64,000 nt of DNA from Pararge aegeria (GCF_905163445.1 NC_053204.1:5463501-5527500), one strand, 5' to 3'; counted from the stretch's first letter, positions 1 to 10,074 are shown. The notes: generated from the letters alone by a model not told the origin. A program made the numbers and translations.

Positions 1-1289
1 CAATCACACCCGAGCTTTTTTATCGCTTAAGAAATCCTTAATATTATAATAGGATGTTTCTATAAGCTTACGTTTTATATAAACTTTGAACTAGTTAAGA
101 GGCAAATATTTCATTCAGTAATTTGCTATAAAATAATATATCAACATAACAATTTCCCTTGAATGAACCATTAATTTTATGTAGCACACTAAACCGCACG
201 ACGAGATTATTTTTACTTCTAACATTCATATTGTTACAGTCTATTTTCTTTTTGAAAAACAATTTTACACATGCATGCAATTTATTATTAACGTACCGTA
301 TTTATTAAAATACTTATTAAAGAACTCCATAGGAATGTACAATAAAAACTTTTTCCACACGCATTCCGTTTATTCTTCACAAATAACGCGCCTGAAAAAT
401 GCGTATTAAAAAGTATCGTGACACATTCAAGAAAAATTCAATATGAAACAAAATGGAAAATGCCAGCACACTAATAAGCTAACAAAATATATTTGCTATT
501 CTGTGGCTAATATAAGGGAAAAATTTCTAATACACACTCGCATTGATAGTACGGGCGCCTCTACCTTGTTTTCGAAGCTCTGCAGTGGAGTGTGAGCGAG
601 ACGGATGTAGAGAGCTTTCACACGTTAGAGAGGGAAGAATACATTATTGCACCGGTGGTAAGGAGTGAAAGAGATCAATAATGAGAGGCCCGAGGAGTTG
701 AAAAGGGATTTCAGATTAAGGTCGTTGTCGAGTCATAGATTAAAAAAATTGTAAACGAAAGATGGTGGGTTTATAGTACTTAATTACAGTTATTGGCGAA
801 AATAGGCCAAAATATAACAATACTATAAAGATCATAATGTTAATACTTTTAGTGTTGTAATTTCAGAATAAATACTAATGGTATTCAGTGATTATTTTAG
901 TATCATTATTTTAGTATTTCATGCATAATGTATTTACATTAAATATAATTATGAATATTTTGCATTATGAATGATTATTATTTTATTTAGACGCAGTTAG
1001 GTTTAAATATAAATATCTGGCAATTTATTTAGGTAAGGATGTCATTTTAAAATATGAAACAAAAACATGAAACGTTTGTTTAAGGCCTTTTGTGGCCTCG
1101 TGGGTCTTTATTAACCATTAAGCACATTTTTAAACTATTCACTTATGTCAGCTAAATATTAGTTTGGGTTATTGTTAAGGTGATATAACTCATGGTAGTT
1201 TAAAACATCAGTTGCGATCCAAGAAAGACTTCATAAAAGATAAACTAATTGATATGTGGTATATCTGCGTAAGCTTAGTCTATGGATTT
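1..1289. other. AT-rich stretch without a recognised gene or repeat
   Basis: I see no open frame with family character and no copy of the repeats found elsewhere in the window. About 540..730 is less AT-rich than its surroundings, with purine-rich runs such as GAGCGAGACGGATG, and may be non-repetitive sequence. It has no feature I can name. Confidence 0.4.
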
Positions 1290-1595
1290 CCAGCCTGGCC
1301 GGGGCAAGCGGAGCCTACTCTACACCCTCAGTCACCGGCCAGACGCCAGCGTAACCGTATGTTACTGTGCGTTTCAGTGCGCAAACCTCTCGCGGCAACA
1401 CGCGGCGTTTCATCACGCAAATACGTCAATTTTGCTACTACAAGTGTCTCTGCAAACATAAACTCTTTGGTGACTTATGAAAAAATATTGCGAGTGACAT
1501 TCGAATTTTAAAATTGTATAAAACGTTGTTTTGTTATAGTGCAGTGTGTGTGAAATGACTGTTTATGGATTTTTGAAATTACCGTGATGGTGAGC
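1290..1595 (+). promoter_or_regulatory. CpG-rich island, possible promoter or untranslated first exon
   Basis: This segment is clearly richer in G+C and CpG than the flanks and matches no repeat family in the window. It holds Inr-like TTCAGTG (about 1373) and TGCAGTGTGTGTG (about 1541). It ends with ATG|GTGAGC at 1587..1595, which could be a start codon directly followed by a splice donor. A 99-codon open frame (1212..1511) crosses it, but its product resembles nothing I know. If this is a first exon, the rest of the gene lies beyond a very long intron. It could equally be an unrecognised old transposon or chance composition. Confidence 0.25.
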
Positions 1596-2337
1596 TTATT
1601 GTATTTTTAATGAGGTATTTTCATTTTCCTTCTTACCCGAACTGTTTTTTTATTGTTCGTTTTTTTTTGTGCCACTAAGCTGAATTATGAGGAGATTGCA
1701 ATCTGTTTGTTTATTCGTAGAGAAAAAGCTTTTAGCGTGAAGTTTTTACGGTTTTTTTAAATAGTAGTACTTGTGTTTTTGTTGTTTAAATTTGGAACTC
1801 TTTCGTAGCCTGTTTACAAATACTTCTCTTTAATGGCGGTAAATAAGAATTTTGTATTTTGAAAATAACACAGCTTTCTTTATAGAGATAATATGAGAGA
1901 ATGTATCCTGCCCAACATGGAAAATGCTTGAAACTTTATTGATGTGGATACTATAATATTAAATCTATAAAACTTTAATTTTACCATCAAGGATTTTAAT
2001 TTATTTACCGATCCACCTAGGTATTCTAATACCTGCTGAATACTTATGTAATCCTGGTAAATACAGTATTTACGGAACTAAAACGAGGTTACCGAATATT
2101 ATTTTTCCGCTTTGAAATATTTTTCGCATATATTTCATTTTTATTTACAACTGGAGTACCCGGCTTCGCTTGGCTATGGCTCAGTTTTATATTATTACCG
2201 TGCTGGTTGGAATTTAGGAATATTTTTTTTATCACTAACTCTCCTATCTATCACGTAACGTTTTGAAAACAGTACAATATGGAAACTGAATTTATATTTA
2301 TTTCAGGCAAGATAAAGTCATTTTATTATAATCTATT
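1596..2337. other. AT-rich stretch, nothing supported
   Basis: The block is T-rich with homopolymer runs. Around 2150..2195 there is a short GGCTTCGCTTGGCT stretch resembling the CG-rich hairpin near lepidopteran Helitron ends, too short to call. Confidence 0.35.
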
Positions 2338-2351
2338 ATAGTTCTTACGAC

Positions 2352-2660
2352 GCGGTGATAGCCCAGTGGGTAGGACTTCGACTTCACTTTCGGGGGTTCC
2401 GAGTTGGTATCCCAGCACGCACCTCTTACTTTTCTAAGTTATGTGCGGTTGAAACAATTAAAATATCTCTTGCTTCAACGGTGAAGGAAAACATATCGCG
2501 AGGAAACCTGCATGCCTGAGAGTTCTCCATAATGTTCTCAAAGGCGTGTGGAGTTTACCAAACCACTCTTGGCCAGGCTGGTAGACAACGGTCTAAACCC
2601 TTCTCTTTCTTCTTCTCTCTCTACCCTTGCCGTGTAGTGGACCGGTAATGGGTTGATGAT
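2352..2660 (+). mobile_element. SINE-B, near full length, with target-site duplication
   Basis: tRNA-derived SINE. The head GCGGTGATAGCCCAGTGGG supplies a pol III A-box-like motif. A degraded B box (GAGTTGGTATCCC) follows about 50 bp later. The body carries the family landmarks AAGGAAAACAT, CCTGCATGCCTGAGAG and GTGTGGAGT. The tail reads GGTAATGGGTTGATGAT. The direct repeat ATAGTTCTTA flanks it at 2338..2347 and 2659..2668, as expected of LINE-driven insertion. The copy looks intact but old, because its B box is mutated. Confidence 0.85.
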
Positions 2661-2668
2661 AGTTCTTA

Positions 2669-3235
2669 GAAACACTCTCAACTTCTTTTCCTTTAGGCTA
2701 AACATTGCGAATGCCTAAACAGAGCAATCCACAATAATAGATTTCTTTCCTATTGAAGTAGCGTGGTCGTGTACCAACTCTATATATCTCTATCATTATG
2801 ACCACTGCCCAGCAGTGGGATGTTAATTAGGATAATCGTATTAATAAAAAAATCTTCGAAGTACTGTTTATAGTGGCGTAAAATTTAGTATTTATTGTTG
2901 TTTTAGGTATTAGGACGTGATGACTTTTCTTTTTTAGTATCTATTACTAGCTAAATTACTACATGATTAATTTGCGTGTGTGCGTTTTTCTTTTTAGTTC
3001 TGAAAATTATTGGTTTTCCTACATATCACATATGATGAAAATGTTTTTCATATCCGTCTTCATAATCATATCTACTCTCTACTTTTTTTCTCATGTAACG
3101 TTAAACGATATAATGGATACTATAATTTTCTCGTGGTGGTTATGTTAGCACTACAGGTTGCAAGCTCTATGCATATCAAGATCGGTTTAGCTTTATAAGC
3201 GTGCCTAAGTAACAGAAGTTATAAAAATAACTTCT
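2669..3235. other. Unique AT-rich stretch with a LINE-tail scrap
   Basis: Around 2805..2835 the segment CTGCCCAGCAGTGGGATGTT resembles the last bases of RTE-like elements. The rest shows no recognisable feature. The open frames at 2963..3198 are T-rich chance frames. Confidence 0.3.
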
Positions 3236-3350
3236 TGTATGGTGAAGGAATACATCGTGAAGAAACCTGATGCCTGAGAGTTGTCTATAATGTTCTCGAA
3301 GGCCTGTAAAATCTATCAATCGACACTTGGCCATAGTGTCCGAAAACCGT
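3236..3350 (+). mobile_element. SINE-B fragment (middle part)
   Basis: The fragment contains GGTGAAGGAATACATCG, CCTGATGCCTGAGAGTTG and the CCAATCNNCACTTGGCC landmark of SINE-B, with many substitutions. Both the tRNA-like head and the (TGA)n tail are missing. Confidence 0.65.
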
Positions 3351-3913
3351 CTGATCCGATCTGTTAAGACTTTAACAAAAAATAAATAAGTTAACGATAT
3401 ATATAACGAGTTTAAAAATGTAAGGACAACATTAATACAAAACAGTTTACTGTTATCTTTTAGAATCTTTAACTGTCAATTAAAGTTTGTATGTAGCATA
3501 TATTATATGATGCATTTAAAAAATCTCTAAAATTATTAGGTATATTATAATCGTATAAATTTTCACATTATATTTCCTTAGTTTAGTCTCCTTACAACTA
3601 CAAGATACTTATTTTACCTTCAATAAACATCGTTGTATTGGACAATTTAAGAGCTACGCCGACTGTCCTTATTAATATCAAATGCGAAAGGGTTAGTGTG
3701 TTTGTTATTAAATTTGTTTGTTCTTCCTTCACGCCCTAACTAAGAATACAATAAACTTGATTTTTAGCATAGAGTTAGTTTTAAGAACGGAGAGTAACAT
3801 AGGCTACTTGTTATCCCAGGGAAAAAAACGGTTGCCACGGGATTTGTAAAAAAACTTCTACAGATAGTTACCAACAATCTTTAAACCCCACTAAACCGCA
3901 TTAGAGCAGCCTC

Positions 3914-3970
3914 CTCATGGCCTCCTCTTTAAAAAAGAGAGGTTCTCTTTTTTAAAGGGGAGGCCATGGA
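3914..3970. repeat. Hairpin with 26-bp arms
   Basis: The left arm 3914..3939 and right arm 3945..3970 are reverse complements at 24 of 26 positions, separated by a 5-base spacer (AGGTT). Both arms contain GGCCTCC next to an A/T run. It is not part of a SINE or LINE copy I can recognise. Confidence 0.8.
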
Positions 3971-4163
3971 GACGTTTGTATTAGTAAATTAAAATTCCCT
4001 AAATACTGTACACGTCTTTAATAACCTATACCTGCCTATCAAAATGAATTAATTATTTTTAATATCAAGTTTTGCTTCAAAGTATAACCGTTAATATCGA
4101 ACTGGTTTAGATTAGCTCCGAATATACGAATAACAACTTCGCTTGATAAATTGCGATATCCGA

Positions 4164-4429
4164 AAGCGGTGATAGCCCAGTCGGTAGGACTTCGACTTCA
4201 CTTTCGGAGGGACGAGTTCGATTCCCAGCACGCACTGCTAACTTTTCATAAGCAATTAAAATATCACTTGCTTCAGCGGTGAAGGAAAACATCAAAGGTG
4301 TGTGAAGTCCGCCAATCTGCACTGGGCCACCGTGATGGTATACGGCCTTAACCCCTTCTTATTGTGGGAAGAGACCCGTGCCCTGTACTAGGCCAGTAAT
4401 GAGTCGACATGATGATGACGATGATGGCT
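4164..4429 (+). mobile_element. SINE-B copy with internal deletion
   Basis: The head AGCGGTGATAGCCCAGTCGG and an intact B-box-like GAGTTCGATTCCC are present. About 40 bp around the CCTGCATGCC landmark are deleted, since AAAACATC joins straight to AAAGGTGTGTGAAG. The tail is (ATGATG)n. A short minus frame (4107..4322) through this copy is not a gene. Confidence 0.8.
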
Positions 4430-4710
4430 TAACAGACCTCACAGACATAAATTAAGTAATGCCTTGCTTCTTTCACTATATGAAGTCGTCGGTAGCTATT
4501 TTTTTTTCAAAATTATTTCACGTAGTTAGTTTGCTTTTACAATTTACTTAACTCGTTTCACTTAAGAAATTATTATTTATTTAGCAATTTCGTCTGCGTA
4601 GAATTTCCAACTTCAGACACAGTTTGACTCTCCGACATGACATCAAGATTTATATTTACGCCGTCTGAGTCTCTCAACTAGACTGTGTACCGTTAATACA
4701 TCGGTAAAAA

Positions 4711-5075
4711 TTCAAAATTCATTTATTTCAAGTAGGCCTACTTTACAATCACTTTTGAAACGTCAAGTATGTTTGTAGTGACTCTACCGCCGGTTCGGAA
4801 AGCAGATTCTACCGAGAAGAGCCGGCAAGAAACTCAGTAGTTGCTCTTTTCCAACATCAACATTTACAATCATTTTTCTATCTTGCGGGAGAAGAGAGCG
4901 AGGCTGGCTGCATCCAATCGACCTTGACATTAAGGAATTCATCATATGTATAGTAACCTGGCTGTATTAAATGTGTTTTTACAATTTTTTTAAATGTATG
5001 TACTCAGGAGTTACCTTAGGAATCATGTAAAAGCGTATACTCAACCCCACAGTGGTCGCCTATCATCAATTGTAA
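4711..5075 (-). mobile_element. LINE-E 3' fragment
   Basis: 5'-truncated non-LTR retrotransposon in reverse orientation. On the plus strand it begins with the tail unit AATTCAAAATTC and ATTTCAAGTAGGCCTA. The conserved 3' block with CTACCGCCGGTTCGG and GAAGAGCCGGCAAG follows, then the reverse complement of the ORF C-terminus (ATTAAGGAATTCATC). It stops near 5075, next to an RTE fragment on the opposite strand. Confidence 0.75.
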
Positions 5076-5085
5076 TGTACCGTGT

Positions 5086-5257
5086 GGTGACTGGTAAACG
5101 CAGCGTTGGTCGACCCCCGACGAGGTGGACGGACGATATTAGGCGCGTCGCACTTAGCCGCTGGATCCAAGCGGCACAAAACCGTGGAACTTGGAACTCC
5201 CTACAGAAGACCTATGTCCAGCAGTGGACGTCTATCGGTTGATTTATTGATGATGAT
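5086..5257 (+). mobile_element. 5'-truncated RTE LINE fragment (C-terminus and tail)
   Basis: The frame encodes TGKRSVGRPPTRWTDDIRRV and ends QQWTSIG, matching the last 50 residues of the intact RTE at 41191..44163. It ends in a short TGATGATG tail. It is a dead-on-arrival copy and carries no catalytic domain. Confidence 0.85.
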
Positions 5258-5289
5258 TTGTGGTGAAGGCAGATTAAAATACAGTTATC

Positions 5290-5640
5290 ACTAGCCCTCG
5301 TTCCGCGGGTGTCGTACGAGGCAGTGGCGTGCATAGAGGGTATGCACAGGGTATGCAGATGATATAAAATGAAGACAATCTCCAGTAGAAGTTATAAAAA
5401 ACTTAAGGATAGGCTTTCTAAGCGTTATAAAAAGCCTACCCTTAAGTATTTATAACTCGTAATGGAGATTTTCTTAATTTTATATCATCTGCATACCCTG
5501 TGCATACCCTCTATGCACACCACTGGTGAGAGGCGATCGCGACAGCGTCCTCTATGGTACTACTACCATCTCCTGCAGCAAAAGCCGACAGCGGTCTGCC
5601 CAGAGGCGTTTAGTCCAACAGTGGACTGTTATTTATTTAT
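5290..5640 (+). mobile_element. LINE-R 3' fragment split by a MITE
   Basis: The left part (CCTCGTTCCGCGGGTGTCGT) and right part (CAGCGTCCTCTATGGTACTA, ending CAACAGTGGACTGTTA) belong to one repeat. The same sequence recurs in pieces at 34697..34769 and, reversed, at 51590..51735. A foldback MITE (5322..5525) sits inside it. Confidence 0.6.
5322..5525. mobile_element. Foldback hAT-like MITE, copy 1
   Basis: The 204-bp element is almost entirely inverted repeat. The left end CAGTGGCGTGCATAGAGGG mirrors the right end CTATGCACACCACTG, and the arms run about 95 bp, including TATGCAGATGATATAAAATG. The flanks GTACGAGG (5314..5321) and GTGAGAGG (5526..5533) agree at 6 of 8 positions, as expected of an aged 8-bp hAT-type target duplication. 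It encodes no transposase. Confidence 0.8.
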
Positions 5641-5684
5641 TTTTTGTGTTTATCTATTCAGTTTTAATTCCTTTTGTCATTTAG

Positions 5685-6003
5685 ATTATATTTTTTTTTA
5701 ATTCTACTACAAGTTATCCTTTGACTGCAATCTCACCTGGTGGTAAGCGATGATGCAGTCTGAGATGGTAGCGGGCTAATCTGTTAGGGAGTATGGTACA
5801 TAGGCAGAGCACATAAGATCCTGGAGGGTCGAAGTGCATCCGCTGAAGCGGGCCTCATTACAAGATAGATAGATAGATAGATGGTACATAGTCATACCCC
5901 TAATAGGTTTCCACGCGACATCGCACCGGAACACTAAATCGCTTAGCGGCACGTTTTTGGCGGAAGGGTTGATACTAGCCACGGCCAAAGCCCACCAGAC
6001 CAA
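5685..6003 (-). mobile_element. SINE-C copy, head missing, with a nested 77-bp insertion
   Basis: The reverse-oriented tail (T-run, ACTGCAATCTCACCTGGTGG, GATGATGCAGTCTGAGATGG) and middle (CTAAATCGCTTAGCGGCACG, AGCCACGGCCAAAGCC) are clear. The tRNA-like head beyond 6003 is absent. The segment 5804..5880 interrupts it and is annotated separately. Confidence 0.8.
5804..5880 (+). mobile_element. Short retroinsertion with (GATA)n tail and 11-bp duplication
   Basis: The 77-bp segment is bounded by the identical direct repeats ATGGTACATAG at 5793..5803 and 5881..5891, and it ends in four GATA units. An 11-bp duplication plus a microsatellite tail is the mark of a severely 5'-truncated non-LTR insertion. 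The parent family is not identifiable from 60 bp of body. Confidence 0.65.
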
Positions 6004-6490
6004 ACTAATAACTTCGAAAAAGGAATGTTAATCTAATGTATAAATTTAAAAGGGAATCCTGTGAGGGCACTGTAACCAGATCGAGTTATAAGACGTCCAT
6101 GGGTCGAAAAAAATGTCTCGCTAGTCATAGGCCGTCTCTTTTATGGGGGAGAGGGTAAAGAGTTTACACCCTACGTGTATACCAATGAGGGTCGGTGGTT
6201 GGGTAAGTTATTGTATTATATTTTTATACAAAAGATTACGCCACCTTCGTGACTTTGATAAAGCTTTGTTAGTGATAACACCGATAAATAAAGCATGACT
6301 TATAACAAAATAAAAGTTAGCACTGCGGTAAAACATTAGTAGCTCAGAAGTTCAGGGATCGGAAGGTCCTGAATCTATTTTGTTGCACTTTTCTGCCTGC
6401 ATCACGATGACCTGACCCGACACGCTGTGGTGTTGGATGCGGAGGTTCCATGTTCGATTCCGGGCAGGGCAATTTTTTGTCTTTTTTTTA
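6004..6490. other. Mostly unique; a tRNA-like scrap near 6411..6472
   Basis: The scrap reads GTGGTGTTGGATGCGGAGG, then a B-box-like GTTCGATTCCGGGCAGGGC, like the head of SINE-C or a relative. No tail follows. The remainder has no recognisable feature. Confidence 0.35.
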
Positions 6491-6491
6491 T

Positions 6492-6772
6492 TTAATTACC
6501 GGCCCGATACAGGGCACTGGTCTTCTCCCACAATGAGAAGGGGTTAAGGCCGTAGTCCACCACGCAGGCCCAGTGCGGATTGGTGGACTCCACACACCTT
6601 TGAAGACATTATGAAGAACTCTCAGGTATGCAGGTTTTCCTTCACTGTTGAATCAAGTGATATTTTAATTACTTAAAAAGCACTTAACTTAGAAAAGTTA
6701 GAGGCGCGTGCTGGGATTCGAACTCGGCCTCCCGAAAGTAAAGTTGAACTCCCACTGGGATATCACCGCTCT
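6492..6772 (-). mobile_element. SINE-B, near full length
   Basis: In plus-strand order it shows ATTACCGGCCCGATACAGGG, GGTTAAGGCCGTAGTCCACC, GGTGGACTCCACACACCTTT, then the B-box complement GGGATTCGAACTCGG and the head complement GGATATCACCGCT. The copy is well preserved, and a SINE-A piece in the opposite orientation follows directly. Confidence 0.85.
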
Positions 6773-6794
6773 TCCAAGTTTTTTTGTTCATCAT

Positions 6795-6985
6795 ACAATA
6801 TTTTGTGTGATGAACATGAATGTCTTTTATTATCTGGCTGTTTATCTATATGTCATAAGTAGGTTCGTATGTACATTATTCATAAAATATTTATCAGTTG
6901 ACCTAGTACCCATAACACAAACTACGCGTACTTCCGGGCTAGATGGCGATGTGTGTAATGTCGCGATATATACCTATTTATTAAA
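6795..6985 (+). mobile_element. SINE-A, 5'-truncated
   Basis: It starts downstream of the tRNA-like head at TTGTGTGATGAACATGAATG and runs through CCCATAACACAAACTACGCG and GGGCTAGATGGCGATGTGTG to the T-rich end. A- and B-box regions are absent. Confidence 0.8.
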
Positions 6986-7436
6986 AAAAAAAACGTTAAA
7001 CCAACATAGCTACACTTAAATTTCGTAATTATAGAGTATGATTAAAATAATATATCAAACAATAATATTAGGATTCATAATTAATCTACTAGGAATATAG
7101 AAACCGGAAAACTGGGGCAAAAAAAAATATTGCTATGTTTTTTTCATGTTAGTTATCATGAGCGATGCCTTAGGGCATTCGATATTAAAAATCGATAATG
7201 CTTCGCAATAATTACTCGTATTTCATTAATCGGTGTAATTAATTAAAATCCTTATCATATACCTAATAAATAATTCAATAAATTAATATCATTAACACTG
7301 TATACATTACATATATTTTGTGACTACGTGTTTACGTTCTCACGCATACGTATTCGCAGTAACATATATATACGTACTCTCAAATATACGACACCTACAC
7401 ATTATCATGGATGCTTTGGTCAAGGACCCTGCTTTA
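6986..7436. other. AT-rich stretch, nothing supported
   Basis: It contains runs of A and short ATATAT/ACGTA motifs only. No family landmarks are visible. Confidence 0.35.
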
Positions 7437-7825
7437 TTTATTTTATTTTATTTATTTATTACATAAAGTTTCCAAAAAAATAAATAATACTTATAGCTAG
7501 CACCAGAAAACCAACCAGGTTTGTAATATATGCTAACAGAGAATTAAGTCTAGGTACGTTAACTACAGAACATTATTGCCAGTTTACCATGTTGTGTAAT
7601 GATCATAAGTTACTTAAAAAGAAGGACTTCAGTTTTTTCTTAATATTACGAGGATTAATATTGTCTCGTACATCAGTGGGTAATTCATAAATAAGGCGAG
7701 GAACTAAGTAAACGTTCGTGCGCTCGCCATACCTATTGAACACGCCCGAAGTGCATAACCGGCCTCGACTGACGGCCCGCGTGCATACAGGATGTTGTAC
7801 TTTGTTCCAGTATATGTTATAGAAA
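7437..7825 (-). mobile_element. LINE-K 3' end with ORF C-terminus
   Basis: The minus frame 7603..7863 contains YLVPRLIYELPTDVRDNINP and IKKKLKSFFLSNL, which reads like the C-terminal tail of a jockey/CR1-type reverse transcriptase ORF. Its 3' UTR (TAACTTATGATCATTAC, CAACCTGGTTGGTTTTCTGG on the minus strand) recurs in direct orientation at 12925..13270. The first residues of the open frame come from the adjoining SINE-A, so the frame is a chance fusion. Confidence 0.65.
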
Positions 7826-7940
7826 AAGTTTTCTGAGTCCAAGGACGTAGGTTCGATGCCCACAACTGGAAAATGTTAGTGTGACGAACATGAATGTTAT
7901 TCAGTGTCTGGGTGTTTATCTGTATCAGTATTTATGCACA

Positions 7941-8443
7941 TCTTCTTAATATATATAAATCGCCTGTCACGATGTTCGCGATGGACTCCTAAACTACTTA
8001 ACCGATTTTAAATTAAATTGGCACACCGTGAGCAGTCTGGTCCAACTTAAGAGATGGGATAGCTTAGAAATTTAATTATAGTCGCAATTTTATTTTATTG
8101 CAAATTATTTGTCTATAATAAATTGACAGTCAGATAAATTGATATATCAGTGGCGTGCATAGAGGGTATGCACAGGGTATGCAGATGACATAAAATGAAG
8201 AAAATGACCAGTACGAGTTATAAATACTTAAGGTTAGGCCTTTATAATTCTTACAATGCCCATGCTTAAGTTTTAATTAGAACTCTTATTGGAGATTTTC
8301 TTCATTTTATATCATTTGCATACCCTCTATGCACGCCAATGTAATTTATATACTACTATACTCATTTAAGGCTTAGCGATACTGAATACTTTAAACACAT
8401 AAATACAAAATCAAACGCAGAAGAAGTCGCGGGAAACAGCTAG
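7941..8443 (+). mobile_element. Helitron (non-autonomous), itself carrying a MITE
   Basis: It begins TCTTCTTAATATATATAAAT and ends GCGGGAAACAGCTAG. It lies between host A (7940) and T (8444) without target duplication, the standard Helitron insertion mode. The CG-rich hairpin GACTTCG-type sequence lies just inside the 3' end. A second, uninterrupted copy is at 61900..62196, and the extra length here is the MITE at 8148..8341. Confidence 0.8.
8148..8341. mobile_element. Foldback hAT-like MITE, copy 2
   Basis: The left end CAGTGGCGTGCATAGAGGG mirrors the right end CTATGCACGCCAATG. The flanks TGATATAT (8140..8147) and TAATTTAT (8342..8349) agree at 6 of 8 bases. It is shorter than copy 1 because the right arm lacks one TGCATACCC unit. 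It inserted into the Helitron, which had inserted into SINE-A. Confidence 0.8.
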
Positions 8444-8547
8444 TTATTCATAAAAATATTCATCAGTCATCTTAGTACACATAACACAAGCTACTCTTAC
8501 TTTGGGGCTAGATGGCGATGAGTCGTAGTATATTTATTTATTTATCA

Positions 8548-8986
8548 ACACCATCATCATGTATTTTTTATTTACTGAGTAAGTGTTAAATAACCTAAAC
8601 TTATTATTATTATTATTTTGTATCATTTATTGGTTTTAATTTTTTTTCAATTCTTAACAATGCTTAACAATAAATTCTTAACAATAAGATAATAATAAAA
8701 AAAACACTATTTCAAATTTATAAAAAAAAAAAAAACAACAGCTTGTGGGGCTTTTGAATGCCCAAGCAACCGGCGGTCAGGGCTAGTGTGAGGAACCTCG
8801 ACACAAAACGCGCCGTTTCAAGGACTACTGCCTTTTGTATCCGTCCCTTGATCCAACAACCAAGCGAAAGCTTCTTAAGATGTTGGTCGAACATAAACCT
8901 ATTACCGGTCTACTACAGGGCACGGGTCTCCTCTAAGAAACCCTCACAGCCAAAGCCTCCCACCAAAATGCCTCTGAAAAAAAAAA
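8548..8986. other. Low-complexity AT stretch with a SINE-B scrap
   Basis: 8899..8938 (TATTACCGGTCTACTACAGG) is the reversed tail of SINE-B. Runs of TTA, AATAAT and poly(A) occupy 8600..8740. The 84-codon frame at 8758..9012 runs through this mixture and has no family resemblance. Confidence 0.4.
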
Positions 8987-9410
8987 ATCAAAATTCATTT
9001 ATTGGCACATAATTTATAAGCACTTTTTAAACGTCAAGTCAGCCTGTTTGTAGTGACTCTACCACCGGTTCGGAAAGCAGATTCCACTGAGAAGAGCCGG
9101 CAAAAAACTCAGCAGATTGCTCTTTGCCACCATCATTTTAAACTTTGGGAATCTTTAGAATTTTTCTGTTTTATGAGAGATGAGAGCGGAGTGGCCTGCT
9201 TCCAAGCAGCCTTGTCGTTAAGGAACTTAGGTAAAGGTAGATCTAATATTACCTTCGGTATCATGTTATAAAAGCATATAGCCATCTCCACAAAGGATTT
9301 CTGTGCTTTTCTCATACGATATGCAGATATCACTAATTTATGTCCGTTTCTAGTTAGTCGACTGTTTATATCGACTTTTTGTTTATAATTACTTATGTTT
9401 TGTTCCTCTG
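8987..9410 (-). mobile_element. LINE-E 3' fragment with ORF C-terminus
   Basis: The minus frame (within 9133..9462) reads RNGHKLVISAYRMRKAQKSF and then FYNMIPKVILDLPLPKF, the LINE-E C-terminus also seen at 49342..49566. About 50 bp coding for the KECVKTHLLQRSYYTID equivalent are deleted, so PKF joins LNDKAAWK directly. The conserved 3' UTR block CTACCACCGGTTCGG follows. Confidence 0.75.
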
Positions 9411-9908
9411 CCGGGGAACCTGGGACCTCCCATTTACAAGACCTACACCGGCAGGTCGACATCTAACATAATAGCAAAGGCAGATATAATATTGTATGTA
9501 TTTCTCAAAGGCCCCAATTCTTACATCACGTAGCGACCATATGTTACCCAAATCGTGTTTTTTCTCTAAACACACAATAAAACAATAGGGTCAGTGTAAT
9601 GGTGGCACGTAAAAACTAGCCGAATATATATTGTGAAGGAACTTTTCTCTCTGATATAGTATTTAGGTACTAGCTGTTGCCTACGATTTTGTCTGGGTAT
9701 TGACGTTTTAAAATTTCGCGGGAACCGTCAGTTTTCCCGTGATAAAAACGTGAAGGTCGGTTCAGCTGTGTAGCCGTGCTTTTTTTTGCCGAGTTTTTAT
9801 TTTGGAATCCCCCATGAACACAAATAATAATAATTTTAAAAATTGGATAGTTTTTGTTAAATTTTTTGATTATGGGTTCAATATCATACCCCTACCCCTA
9901 ACAGGTTA
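9411..9908. other. Mostly unique; degenerate Helitron scrap
   Basis: At 9670 CTAGCTGTTGCCTACGATTT resembles the reversed 3' end of the G Helitrons, but the rest of the element cannot be followed. No other feature is supported. Confidence 0.35.
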
Positions 9909-10074
9909 GCTCGTTCTCGAAAAGAGCAACTGCTGAGTTTCTTGCCGGCTTCTTCTCGGTAGAATCTGCCTTCCGAACTGGTGGTAGAGTCACTACACAC
10001 GGGCAGACTTGACGTTACAAAAGTGCTTGTATTAGGCCTACTTGAAATAAATGAATTTTGAATTTTGAATTTTT
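9909..10074 (+). mobile_element. LINE-E 3' UTR fragment
   Basis: It runs from GAGCAACTGCTGAGTTTCTT through GCCGGCTTCTTCTCGGTAG to the tail GAATTTTGAATTTTGAATT. It is 166 bp with no coding part, a severely 5'-truncated insertion. Confidence 0.8.

Larger units (their letters stand above)
7826..8547 (+). mobile_element. SINE-A split by a Helitron
   Basis: The 5' part (7826..7940) begins inside the head at TTCTGAGTCCAAGGACG and keeps the B box GGTTCGATGCCCACAAC. The 3' part (8444..8547) resumes at TTATTCATAAAAATATTCAT and finishes GGGCTAGATGGCGATGAG. The two halves fit the family consensus with nothing lost between them, so the intervening 503 bp is an insertion. Confidence 0.85.

Noticed and set aside
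5868..5880. (GATA)n as an independent microsatellite
   Set aside because: It is the tail of a short insertion with an 11-bp duplication, so it is annotated with that insertion.
7603..7863. 86-codon frame as a host gene
   Set aside because: Its first residues come from SINE-A and the rest from the LINE-K C-terminus, so it is a transposon junction.
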